The position numbers were made by a program, and so were the translations under genes. From assembly GCA_964414345.1 (NCBI GenBank), contig CAYPWF010000015.1, forward strand, positions 1 to 64,000: a stretch of 64,000 nucleotides of DNA. Direction: 5' to 3'. The notes below the pieces were generated by a model that saw only the letters and a program-made list of their open reading frames with translations, ran no database searches and was not told where the DNA came from. This document shows positions 16,282 through 23,940 of this stretch, piece after piece; within the stretch, counting starts at the first letter, position 1; each line of letters begins with the position of its first letter. The DNA comes from Desulfocorpusculum sp964414345. Its GTDB lineage: Bacteria > Desulfobacterota > Desulfocorpusculales > Desulfocorpusculum.

Positions 16282-17466
16282 ATGGATATTTTTGAAAAGT
16301 GCTGGAAATTCACCCAGGCGGCCGAAGCCAGGGCTTCTGGATATTACCCCTATTTCACTCCCATAGAATCTCAGCAAGACACCGAGGTGGTGATAAACGG
16401 CCGGCGCGTGATAATGATCGGCTCCAACAACTACCTGGGGCTTACCACCCATCCCAAGGTGAAGGAGGCTGCTGCCGAAGCCCTCAGACGTTTTGGTACA
16501 AGCTGTACAGGCTCGCGCTTTCTGAACGGCACCATAGATCTGCATGTGCAGCTGGAAGAAAGGCTGGCCGAGTTCACCGGTAAAGAGGCGGCGCTGGTTT
16601 TCAGCACAGGCTTCCAGACCAACTTGGGCACCATTTCAGCCCTGGTGGGCCGACATGACACGGTCATAATAGACTATGACGATCATGCCAGCATCGTGGA
16701 CGGCTGCCAGCTCTCCCACGGCAGGACAATCCGCTTCCGTCACAATGACATGGCTGGTCTGCGTAGGGCCTTAGAGAAAGCTAATCCGCGAACAGGAAGG
16801 CTGGTGGTGGTGGATGGAGTTTTCAGCATGGAGGGAGATATTGCCCCCCTTCCAGAGATAGCGGCCTTGTGTAAGGAGTTCGGGGCGCGCTTGATGGTGG
16901 ACGACGCCCATTCCATAGGCGTGCTGGGGAAAAACGGCAGCGGCACTGCCTCCCATTTCGGGATAACCGACCAAGTGGACCTGATCATGGGCACTTTCAG
17001 CAAGTCCTTTGCCTCCCTTGGTGGTTTCATTTCGGCCAAAGCAGAGGTGATAGACTACATAAAACACTTGTCCAGGGCTTTAATATTCAGTGCTTCCATG
17101 ACCCCGGCCTCTATAGCAGCTTGCCTGGCTTCCCTGGACATTATGGAAAAGGAACCCGAGCGAAGGGAAAGGCTCTGGCAGATCACCCGCAGGATGCATA
17201 AGGAATACAGGGCCATGGGGCTCAACATAGGAAACACCCAAACTCCCATCATTCCCATTATCATAGGAGACGATCTGAAGGTTTTTATTTTCTGGAAGCG
17301 GCTCTTGGAGGAAGGCATTTTTGTAAATCCGGTACGCAGCCCGGCTGTGCCACCCGGAAGGGCCTTGCTGAGAACAAGTTATATGGCAACCCATACTGAC
17401 TCCCAGCTGGACAGGGTTTTGGAGGCCTTTCACAAGGTGGGAAAGGAGTTGGGGGTCATATCCTAA
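16282..17466 (+). CDS. spt: Serine palmitoyltransferase (alpha-oxoamine synthase)
   Basis: A 394-residue PLP enzyme that condenses serine with an acyl thioester to 3-ketosphinganine, the committing step of sphingolipid synthesis. HASIVDG provides the PLP-stacking histidine, DDAHSIGVLG the cofactor aspartate, and GTFSKSFASLGGF the PLP lysine (K241). GTFSKS-x-AS-x-GGF is characteristic of serine palmitoyltransferase; KBL and BioF have GTLGKA instead. I start at ATG 16282 after AAGGAG. A GNAT-like acyltransferase follows on the same strand and an SDR reductase lies divergent, which together match the bacterial ceramide pathway. A KBL-like activity is the main alternative. Confidence 0.85.
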   Translation: MDIFEKCWKFTQAAEARASGYYPYFTPIESQQDTEVVINGRRVIMIGSNNYLGLTTHPKVKEAAAEALRRFGTSCTGSRFLNGTIDLHVQLEERLAEFTGKEAALVFSTGFQTNLGTISALVGRHDTVIIDYDDHASIVDGCQLSHGRTIRFRHNDMAGLRRALEKANPRTGRLVVVDGVFSMEGDIAPLPEIAALCKEFGARLMVDDAHSIGVLGKNGSGTASHFGITDQVDLIMGTFSKSFASLGGFISAKAEVIDYIKHLSRALIFSASMTPASIAACLASLDIMEKEPERRERLWQITRRMHKEYRAMGLNIGNTQTPIIPIIIGDDLKVFIFWKRLLEEGIFVNPVRSPAVPPGRALLRTSYMATHTDSQLDRVLEAFHKVGKELGVIS

Positions 17467-17508
17467 GGCCGTAAAACTCCCAGAGACAGGGGAGCTCCTT
17501 TCTGGGAT

Positions 17509-18663
17509 ATGGGCTTTTACGGCCGCCCCGGGAGGAAAGCTTTGCCAGAGTCAACTATCCGTGTAGAGGAAGCACTAACCAGAAAACAAAGAGACTCTTT
17601 TGTGAAATTCCCATGGGTTGTTTACAGGGAAGACCCTCTTTGGGTTCCCCCCCTTCTTATGGAGCGCAAGGCCTTTATCAATCCCAAGAAGAACCCTTTC
17701 TTCCAGCATGCAGAAGTGGCCCTTTTCCTGGCCCTACGTAATGGAAAACCTGCAGGCAGGATAGCAGCCCTTGTCAACCACAACCACAATAGCTTTCATC
17801 AGGACCGCGTGGGCTTCTTCGGCCTGTTTGAGTGCATCAACGACCAGGAAGTCTCCCAGGCCCTCCTGGATAGAGCCTCGGAGTGGCTCAGACGGAGGGG
17901 TATGGAGGTGATGAGAGGGCCTGCCAGCTTTTCCACCAACGAAGAGATAGGTCTACTTGTGGAAGGTTTCCAAGAAAGTCCCATGATCCTGATGCCCTAT
18001 AACCCCCCCTACTATGCCCAACTGCTGGAACAATACGGGTTTCGCAAGGAGAAGGATCTTTACGCCTTCATCCGCACCGCCGAGGACATGCCGGAGCGTC
18101 TTTACAAGCTGGCTGAAAAGCTTAAGGAGAAAAACCGCTTCAAAGTCAGAAAGCTCAAAATGGCAGAACTCAAAGAGGAGATCCTTCGCTTCAAGTCGGT
18201 TTATGAAGCAGCCTGGGAGCGTAACTGGGGCTTCGTGCCCATGACAGAGGCTGAGATCGACCACATGGCCTCTGAGCTAAAAAGAATTCTGGATCCTGAT
18301 CTGGTCTTTTTTGTAGAAGTGGATGACAAGATAGTGGGGTTTTCCCTTACCCTGCCGGATGTGAACCAGGCTCTCAAAAAGGTAAACGGGAGGCTTTTCC
18401 CAACAGGCTTCATCAAGCTCATGTACCACTTCAAGAAAATAGACCAGGTTCGCGTTCTGCTTTTGGGCGTTGCTCAAGGATACCGCAGAAAGGGCATAGA
18501 CGCGGTCTTATACCTTGAGACCTTCAAGGAAGGCGTCAAGAAAGGCTACAAGCGCGGGGAGTTTTCATGGATCCTGGAGGACAACGAGGCCATGATCCGG
18601 CCCTTGGAAGCCATAGGGGCAAGCCTGTACAAGACCTACAGGGTGTATGACCTTCCCCTGTGA
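17509..18663 (+). CDS. GNAT-superfamily N-acyltransferase, candidate bacterial ceramide synthase (bCerS-like)
   Basis: A 384-residue soluble protein. The opening FVKFPWVVYREDPLWVPPL (near residues 32-50) and the later MRGPASFSTNEEIGLLVEGF (near 136-155) are typical of a family of long GNAT-fold proteins that also includes E. coli YghO. The C-terminal half holds the acetyl-transferase fold, with the acyl-CoA loop in VAQGYRRKGIDAVLY near residue 323. Bacterial ceramide synthase of Caulobacter belongs to this superfamily and is encoded near spt. Being 42 bases downstream of spt in the same direction, it probably N-acylates the sphingoid base. Its 3' end overlaps the convergent PAP2 gene by 28 bases. 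Confidence 0.72.
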   Translation: MGFYGRPGRKALPESTIRVEEALTRKQRDSFVKFPWVVYREDPLWVPPLLMERKAFINPKKNPFFQHAEVALFLALRNGKPAGRIAALVNHNHNSFHQDRVGFFGLFECINDQEVSQALLDRASEWLRRRGMEVMRGPASFSTNEEIGLLVEGFQESPMILMPYNPPYYAQLLEQYGFRKEKDLYAFIRTAEDMPERLYKLAEKLKEKNRFKVRKLKMAELKEEILRFKSVYEAAWERNWGFVPMTEAEIDHMASELKRILDPDLVFFVEVDDKIVGFSLTLPDVNQALKKVNGRLFPTGFIKLMYHFKKIDQVRVLLLGVAQGYRRKGIDAVLYLETFKEGVKKGYKRGEFSWILEDNEAMIRPLEAIGASLYKTYRVYDLPL

Positions 18664-19568
18664 GGGAGCTCTTCCCCGGAGCTTTTTTCGCTCTGGTAGT
18701 CTTCCCAGGGCAAGTGGGCCTCCCCCACGAGGCTTCTCAAAAAGGCAGCCAGCCAACCTGATACCAGGGCCAGCAAGACGCCTGCCAGCACATCCACCAC
18801 GTAGTGATAACGTAGGTACACTGTACTGAAGACCAGGCTTGCCACAACAACCAAGTAAGGCGCAAAAGCCTTCCTGCAGTATCGCCAGGCGTAGTAAAGG
18901 ACCAGAAGGCTTATTCCCACATGCCCGCTTGGAAACGCATCCCGTTGCAACAGCTCCAGCTTGTCCAGGGACTCCCTGATCCAGTGGGTCAGCCAAAGTC
19001 CCTCCAGAGGACGGCTTTGAAGATGAGCTATCTCGAAACGGGGCCCCAGGGCCGGGAAGGCAAAATATCCCAGATAGGAAACATAGAATGCGGTTACAAC
19101 CCCCACCAGAGCCGCTTGAAAGCCGGCCCAGTTGCGGTTTCTCCACAAAAGAAGGCCAAGCAGAATGGGAAGAAAATAAAAAGTCGTGTAAATGAGCTGC
19201 AGGTACTCTGTGAGAAGAGGGTGCATGTAGCCCTCTAGCCATACAGTGGGGTGCACCCCGAACAAAGCCAGATCCCACTTAACAAAAAGCCCGTCCAGAT
19301 CTTCTGGGTTGATCGAGTGGACCAAATAGTGCAGCTCCCTGAATGCGAGGGGTATGCTGAGCAGATGATACCAAATCCCTAGATGTGCCCAGAACTTAGA
19401 GGAGCTTTGCCTGGACTTCCATACAAGCCCGAGGACTGCTGCGATCCAGGCCAGGTGGACAAGCAGGTGAAACCATGCGTGCTCCACCCGTTCATGGAAC
19501 AGAACGATCAATGACCCCACGCAGCCCAGATATACCAGGGTGACTAGGTCCTGCGGTCTCAACTTCAT
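18636..19568 (-). CDS. PAP2-superfamily membrane phosphatase or phosphotransferase
   Basis: A 310-residue protein with about six hydrophobic helices. The catalytic motifs of the PAP2 superfamily are DAFPSGHVGI (C2) and YLRYHYVVDVLAG (C3, with H and D). The first motif K-x6-RP is not clear; ALGPR near residue 175 may replace it, as in Aur1-like PAP2_3 proteins. Aur1 relatives transfer phospho-head groups onto ceramide. It lies tail-to-tail with the ceramide-synthase-like gene, so a role in head-group addition or dephosphorylation of a sphingolipid is attractive but inferred. It shares ATGA with the stop of the SAM-hydrolase gene upstream. Confidence 0.8.
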   Translation of the reverse strand: MKLRPQDLVTLVYLGCVGSLIVLFHERVEHAWFHLLVHLAWIAAVLGLVWKSRQSSSKFWAHLGIWYHLLSIPLAFRELHYLVHSINPEDLDGLFVKWDLALFGVHPTVWLEGYMHPLLTEYLQLIYTTFYFLPILLGLLLWRNRNWAGFQAALVGVVTAFYVSYLGYFAFPALGPRFEIAHLQSRPLEGLWLTHWIRESLDKLELLQRDAFPSGHVGISLLVLYYAWRYCRKAFAPYLVVVASLVFSTVYLRYHYVVDVLAGVLLALVSGWLAAFLRSLVGEAHLPWEDYQSEKSSGEELPHRGRSYTL

Positions 19569-20362
19569 GTAAGGCTCTGCACCACTACACTGGTCTCACC
19601 TGCTTGGAGATTCAGCTTCTCTTTAGCGCTTGCCCCCCTCACCGCGATCTCCAGGAAGCCTGAACTCCCAATCAGGGCAAGGGGTTCCCCAGGGAGGGCT
19701 TCTGCATAAGTTTTTTTCAGGGAATCCAGGGTTAGAAGATCCCCCACCAGGACCTTCAATCCTTTGGCAGAGGGTAGATTTCTTAACTCCCCTTCAGCTA
19801 TGTTGGTGATCCCGTTTCCAAATCGGTCCACGTAAACTACCCTTCCTTCCAAAAACCCCTCCCCCAGTTTTACAAGGGGCTCTTGCAGCCTGACCCAATT
19901 GCTCAGCTCTGGCCCCAAAGAGGAAAACTTACCACCTTTGGCCAGGTACGCCGCAGTGGGCGCAAAGACGTCTCTTCCATGGAAGGTGGGGCTAAGGGGC
20001 TTCAGCATTATCTCCTGATTCTGGATAGACCTGACTTCAATTTCCGGATGCAAGCCCAGCGCCAAACTGAGAACCCCGTTGTCAGGGCCCACAAAGAAAA
20101 AGCCCCCTGCCCTAGCCGCCAAGGCAGCTCTGGAGGTGCCCACTTCTGGGTCCACTACCACCAGGTGCACCGTGCCTCTGGGGAAATAATGAAAGCTCTG
20201 TTTCAGCACCCAGGCCGCATTGAACAATCCACCCGGGGGTATTTCGTTGGTGATGTCCACTATGGTGCAACTCGCTTCACCACTCAAGATCACACCCTTC
20301 ATGCAAGCCAAATACCAATCAGAGTTTCCAAAATCGGTGATCAAGGTTATCACACCTGCCAT
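19565..20362 (-). CDS. SAM hydroxide adenosyltransferase (DUF62 family)
   Basis: A 265-residue protein of the fluorinase/chlorinase fold that cleaves S-adenosylmethionine with water-derived hydroxide to adenosine and methionine. Family marks are ITLITDFGNSDWYLACMKG at the N-terminus (the D and S that bind SAM), VVVDPEVGTSRAAL near residue 72 and FVGPDNGVLSLAL near residue 90, then GRDVFAPTAAYLAKG and VDRFGNGITNI. The Asp-Arg-His triad proposed for hydrolysis is represented by the D, R and H in these segments. Its stop overlaps the start of the PAP2 gene by 4 bases, so they are co-translated. Why the two are linked is unknown. Confidence 0.92.
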   Translation of the reverse strand: MAGVITLITDFGNSDWYLACMKGVILSGEASCTIVDITNEIPPGGLFNAAWVLKQSFHYFPRGTVHLVVVDPEVGTSRAALAARAGGFFFVGPDNGVLSLALGLHPEIEVRSIQNQEIMLKPLSPTFHGRDVFAPTAAYLAKGGKFSSLGPELSNWVRLQEPLVKLGEGFLEGRVVYVDRFGNGITNIAEGELRNLPSAKGLKVLVGDLLTLDSLKKTYAEALPGEPLALIGSSGFLEIAVRGASAKEKLNLQAGETSVVVQSLT

Positions 20363-20464
20363 GCCCCAGACCTCAAGATAGCCTACCCGTTAGCCTTTAG
20401 CCCCCAAAACCACTGGGGCGGATCTTAGGAAAACTGCTTATCCGTGTCAAGCTCGGGCTCCTTC

Positions 20465-20493
20465 TTGACAGTTTCAGCAAGGACCCCTAGCAT
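20465..20493 (+). promoter_or_regulatory. Promoter of the AcsC-like/AsmA/HD operon
   Basis: TTGACA (20465-20470), 17-base spacer, TAGCAT (20488-20493) on the plus strand. The GTG at 20515 lies 22 bases after the -10 box, and the ATG at 20536 is the alternative start. Confidence 0.65.
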
Positions 20494-20514
20494 CCCCAAA
20501 GGGGCATCGTCAGG

Positions 20515-21240
20515 GTGCCCAAGCAGGGGTTTTGGATGGGCTTGAAGGCGGACCTTTATCTTGATAGGGCGGATCCTCTCCGGTACCTGAGCCCGCTGGA
20601 TTGTAAGAAGTGCGGTTCCTCCTCCTGCTCCGAGTGGCTGGAGAAATTAAAAACCGGGGAGGCAAAACCTCAGGACTGCCCTTCATTGGGAGCCGGTCGG
20701 GCCCATGCCCTGGAGGTGTTTCTTTCCATCAGGCAGGTTCTGCCTGAGGTGGATGTGACCCAACACCCGCTGGCAGGCCCAACAGGAATGCTGGAGATCA
20801 ATGCTCCAGGGCCCGACTCCCCTGTGCTGGTGACAGGCAACGCCCTTCAGACCCAGGAGGTGGTACTGGCAGTGCTTTCCACTACAAGCGCCCCGTTTCA
20901 TCTTTTGTTTGTAGACACTAAAGGCCACACTGTGGACATGGCCATGATCTGCAACACCCTCACACCTGAAGCCGTGTGCAAGGCAGCAAGTGATGCGGGG
21001 CTGGAATCAGTTCTTTCCCACAGGCAACTTATAATCCCAGGCCTGGCGGCCCTGCTGAAGGAGCCTCTCGAAAAAGAAGGTAAATGGCAGGTTACGGTGG
21101 GCCCTGTGTGCGTTGGAGAGCTTCCATTGTTCTTTGGCAATGGCTGGACCAAGTCCTCTGAAGACCGATCTACAGGCCGCGGGTCTGGGTCTGAGAGAGT
21201 TGACCTCCCAGGGGCTCGCCCCGGAAAGGGTAGCCCATGA
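20515..21240 (+). CDS. Stand-alone Fe-S/corrinoid-protein-like domain protein (AcsC/CdhD gamma-subunit family)
   Basis: A 241-residue protein. YLSPLDCKKCGSSSCSEWLEKL followed by CPSL (residues 23-60) gives C-x2-C-x4-C then C, the 4Fe-4S motif at the N-terminus of the acetyl-CoA synthase corrinoid Fe-S large subunit. The rest (VLVTGNALQTQEVVLAVLS, HLLFVDTKGHTVDMAMICN, LPLFFGNGW) resembles the C-terminal corrinoid-binding domain shared with HgcA. The TIM barrel that joins them in AcsC is absent, as are HgcA's membrane helices and its NxWCAxGK cap helix. A mini-corrinoid Fe-S protein is my reading; methyl transfer is unproven. Start is GTG 20515 or ATG 20536. Confidence 0.65.
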   Translation: MPKQGFWMGLKADLYLDRADPLRYLSPLDCKKCGSSSCSEWLEKLKTGEAKPQDCPSLGAGRAHALEVFLSIRQVLPEVDVTQHPLAGPTGMLEINAPGPDSPVLVTGNALQTQEVVLAVLSTTSAPFHLLFVDTKGHTVDMAMICNTLTPEAVCKAASDAGLESVLSHRQLIIPGLAALLKEPLEKEGKWQVTVGPVCVGELPLFFGNGWTKSSEDRSTGRGSGSERVDLPGARPGKGSP

Positions 21241-23204
21241 GCAAAGGGCTTTCTTGGTTCATATTGCTGGCAGCACTCTTCGGGTTTCTGGCTCTCTGTG
21301 TGCTGCTTTTCATACCTATGCTCCTTGAAGGCTCCATATTTCGTCCAGAGCTGGAGAGATGGATTTCCCGCGGGATGGGAAGGTCCGTCTCGATTCAAGG
21401 GCTTGTGAAGGTTTCCCTTGTACCCCAAATCAGGATCAGTCTTTCAGGGCTTCGTATCCCGGCAAGCCAAGGCTTCCCGGAGAAAGACTTGATGAGGATT
21501 GACTCATTACAGCTCCAAGCCCCTCTAAGCCATATCTTGAGAAACGGCCTCAAGCCCCGCTTCATCTGGCTTCAAGGTTTCCATCTGGTCATGGAGAGGG
21601 ACCGGGAAAAGGGGTTCGGCTGGCCGGAGACTCCTAGAAAAGGCAAGAAGAGGGATGGGTCGGACGACCCTCAGATGGAAAGACCTGCGCCCTTTAGGCT
21701 TCCAGCTCCTCTGCTTGGCTTGCTGTCAGAAGTCGCAATTCAGATTTCAGAGGCCGAGCTGATTTGTGTTGACCTCTCCAACCAAAGACAAGCCAGAATA
21801 ACAGACATGAGCCTCTCCATTGAAGGAAATCCCTCAGACGGCCCCCAATGGATAAGGGCGCAGGGGAACATGCAAGGACATCCATTCACGCTACAAGGCT
21901 CTCTTCAAGCCAGCCCACGAGCTGGAGCTGCCGGCAAGCTTCTACTCATTGAGCTTGCAGCTCAAGTTGGGGGAAGACTTGAGGGATCCTTGAAAGGCCA
22001 GATCCGCTCTTTGGGGCCAAGCACAGAGGCTGATTTGCAAGTGCGTGTGGAGCCTTTCTCTTGGCAGCCCCTGCTTATGGCTGTGGGGTATGATCCCAAA
22101 GGCAGCTTCATGGAGAGATGGCAGCAGGTTTCTTTCCAAGGCAACCTGATTCTCTCCCCAGGCTCTTTCCAGGTTGAGCAAGCCGAGCTGAGGGCAGACG
22201 ACTCGCTCATAAAATTTTCCATGGCCTCAGGCAAAGGGTCTAGGCCTGGGCTGATGCTTAACCTGGAGACAGAAGAGTTGGATCTAAATAGTCTCTTTCA
22301 AGCCTCGGTCGGCTCCAAACAAAGAAAAAGAAACCCAAGGGCTGGAGGTCTTAAGCCCAACGAGCACACCAAAGCCCCAGCCGGGCCCAAACTTCAGAGT
22401 GTAGCTTTGTTCCCTTTGAGTGGCTCGGCCATGATTCACAGAGTTCTTCTGAAATCGCAGACATTTGAGGACTTGCAGGTTTCTTACAGGTTTGAGGAGG
22501 GGGTTCTTGAATTGCAGGAAGTCAGGGTGAAGCTGGAGGGCGGGGAGCTCTTGGGCCGGGGCTCTGTGAACTTTCATGGGCCCAAGCCTTATGTGCATCT
22601 TGATCTGAAGACCATGGAGGTACAGGTGGGGCCTGTTCTACAGAGGCTGGCCGGAACCCTTTTCCTGGAAGGAAGAATGGGGAGTCACTGGGATTTGGAG
22701 GGCCCGTGGGAAGGGGATTTGGATCAGGCGGCGCTGACCTGGAAAGGACAAGCCGACATACTGCTTAAGGATGGCAGCATAAACGGGGTAGACTTATCCA
22801 AGGTGTCACGTTCCTTGGGCCTGGCAGGAGACAAGAAAGAAAAGCAGAAAGCCCGCACCCCTTTTTCCAGCCTGGAGGCTCACTTGGGCTTGGAGGATGG
22901 ATCCCTTAAGGTTTCCAAGGCTTCCATGCAGAACAAGGATTTGCGAATACTGGCCGCAGGCCGGGCAGACTTGTTGGAAAAGTCCTTGGACTTCCGACTG
23001 GAGCCTGAGTTGGGTTCCCGTGAAGAGGGTCAGGAGGGGGCTGTACTGGTTGTACCACTTTGGGTGGATGGGAGCTTCTCCCACCCCAAAATCCACCCTG
23101 ACCTGGCCGGCATAAGAAAAAAAGGAGAAGGAAAGCTTCATCTTTCCATTCCCTCTACAAAGGAGTTGAAGGAGGTGTTTAGAAATTTTTTAAAAGGGCG
23201 TTGA
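21237..23204 (+). CDS. AsmA-family inner-membrane/periplasmic protein
   Basis: A 655-residue protein with one N-terminal transmembrane helix (residues 5-28), then a long periplasmic beta-rich body. The post-helix segment RPELERWISRGMGRSVSIQGLVKVSL (near 37-62) and the C-terminal half around residues 440-620 (FLEGRMGSHWDLEG, GSINGVDLSKVSRSLG, GRADLLEKSLDFRLEP, VWVDGSFSHPKIHPDLAGI in parts) are typical of AsmA. The family belongs to the bridge-like lipid-transfer group and affects outer-membrane assembly and lipid transport. It overlaps the preceding gene by 4 bases (ATGA) and the next frame begins at its stop, so it is the middle gene of an operon. Confidence 0.9.
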   Translation: MSKGLSWFILLAALFGFLALCVLLFIPMLLEGSIFRPELERWISRGMGRSVSIQGLVKVSLVPQIRISLSGLRIPASQGFPEKDLMRIDSLQLQAPLSHILRNGLKPRFIWLQGFHLVMERDREKGFGWPETPRKGKKRDGSDDPQMERPAPFRLPAPLLGLLSEVAIQISEAELICVDLSNQRQARITDMSLSIEGNPSDGPQWIRAQGNMQGHPFTLQGSLQASPRAGAAGKLLLIELAAQVGGRLEGSLKGQIRSLGPSTEADLQVRVEPFSWQPLLMAVGYDPKGSFMERWQQVSFQGNLILSPGSFQVEQAELRADDSLIKFSMASGKGSRPGLMLNLETEELDLNSLFQASVGSKQRKRNPRAGGLKPNEHTKAPAGPKLQSVALFPLSGSAMIHRVLLKSQTFEDLQVSYRFEEGVLELQEVRVKLEGGELLGRGSVNFHGPKPYVHLDLKTMEVQVGPVLQRLAGTLFLEGRMGSHWDLEGPWEGDLDQAALTWKGQADILLKDGSINGVDLSKVSRSLGLAGDKKEKQKARTPFSSLEAHLGLEDGSLKVSKASMQNKDLRILAAGRADLLEKSLDFRLEPELGSREEGQEGAVLVVPLWVDGSFSHPKIHPDLAGIRKKGEGKLHLSIPSTKELKEVFRNFLKGR

Positions 23205-23341
23205 GAATTGATCAGATGGACGGCGTTGTTCAAGAGCAAGGCATGATGAGGGCCAAAGGTCTGTTGGAAGAGCAGACTCCCAAAAGACCGGTATTGCAGG
23301 AGAATGCGTTTGTCCATTTGGCTAGAGAGGTGATCAAGGAG

Positions 23342-23902
23342 ATGGAAGCTCTTGCCAGATTTTTTTTTGAAGCAGGTCTCCTCAAGAGGATAAAGAGAAG
23401 CGGATGGTGGGTGGCTGGCGTAAAAGACCCGGAGAGTGTGGCCGAACACAGCTTCAGGACGGCCCTTTTGGGCTATGTACTGGCGCTTCTTGAGGGGGCT
23501 GATCCTTTTCGCACTGCCGCCATTTGCATCCTGCACGATCTTCCGGAAGCACGCATAGGGGACCTTCACAGGCTAAACGACCGTTATCTGGATTCCACCC
23601 AGGCGCAAATACAGGCTCTGGCTGATCAGCTGGCCCCCCTTCCCGAGCTTTGCACCCGGGACTTATCGCGCCTCTACAAGGAGTGGGAGCTGGGAGAATC
23701 ACCTGAGGCCTTGGTGGCAAGAGACGCGGATCTCTTGGAGTGCTTGATCCAGGCAAGGGAGTATCAGGCTCAGGGCTGTTCCTCTGTTCAAGAATGGATC
23801 AACAACACGGCTTCCAGGCTGCAAACCAACTCGGCCAAGGCTATTGCCCGTGCCTGCATGGAAGGAGACCCTAAGGAGTGGTGGCACCTTCTGAGTGGCT
23901 GA
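23342..23902 (+). CDS. HD-domain phosphohydrolase (HDDC2/YfbR-like 5'-nucleotidase)
   Basis: The HD motif set is complete: the first histidine in PESVAEHSFRTA, HD in CILHDLPEARIGDL, and the final aspartate in VARDADLLECLIQA. These metal-dependent enzymes dephosphorylate deoxynucleoside monophosphates. Family members start close to the segment MEALARFFFEAGLLKR, so I place the start at 23342 (186 residues). The frame is open back to a TTG at 23201 that overlaps the AsmA stop, which would add 47 residues. The gene ends just before a strong hairpin terminator. Confidence 0.85.
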   Translation: MEALARFFFEAGLLKRIKRSGWWVAGVKDPESVAEHSFRTALLGYVLALLEGADPFRTAAICILHDLPEARIGDLHRLNDRYLDSTQAQIQALADQLAPLPELCTRDLSRLYKEWELGESPEALVARDADLLECLIQAREYQAQGCSSVQEWINNTASRLQTNSAKAIARACMEGDPKEWWHLLSG

Positions 23903-23904
23903 GA

Positions 23905-23934
23905 AGAGGCGGGGCTCTTTCAAGCCCCGCCTCT
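23905..23934. terminator. Bidirectional hairpin terminator between convergent genes
   Basis: A perfect 12-bp stem AGAGGCGGGGCT/AGCCCCGCCTCT with a 6-base loop lies between the HD gene stop and the stop of the convergent acyl-CoA ligase gene. The T-run is short on both strands, but the placement and stem strength support termination. Confidence 0.75.
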
Positions 23935-23940
23935 TTGGAC

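Noticed and set aside
18565..19278. 237-codon minus-strand frame overlapping the PAP2 gene
   Set aside because: Out of phase with the PAP2 motifs, Gly/Cys/Pro-rich and without any recognisable domain.
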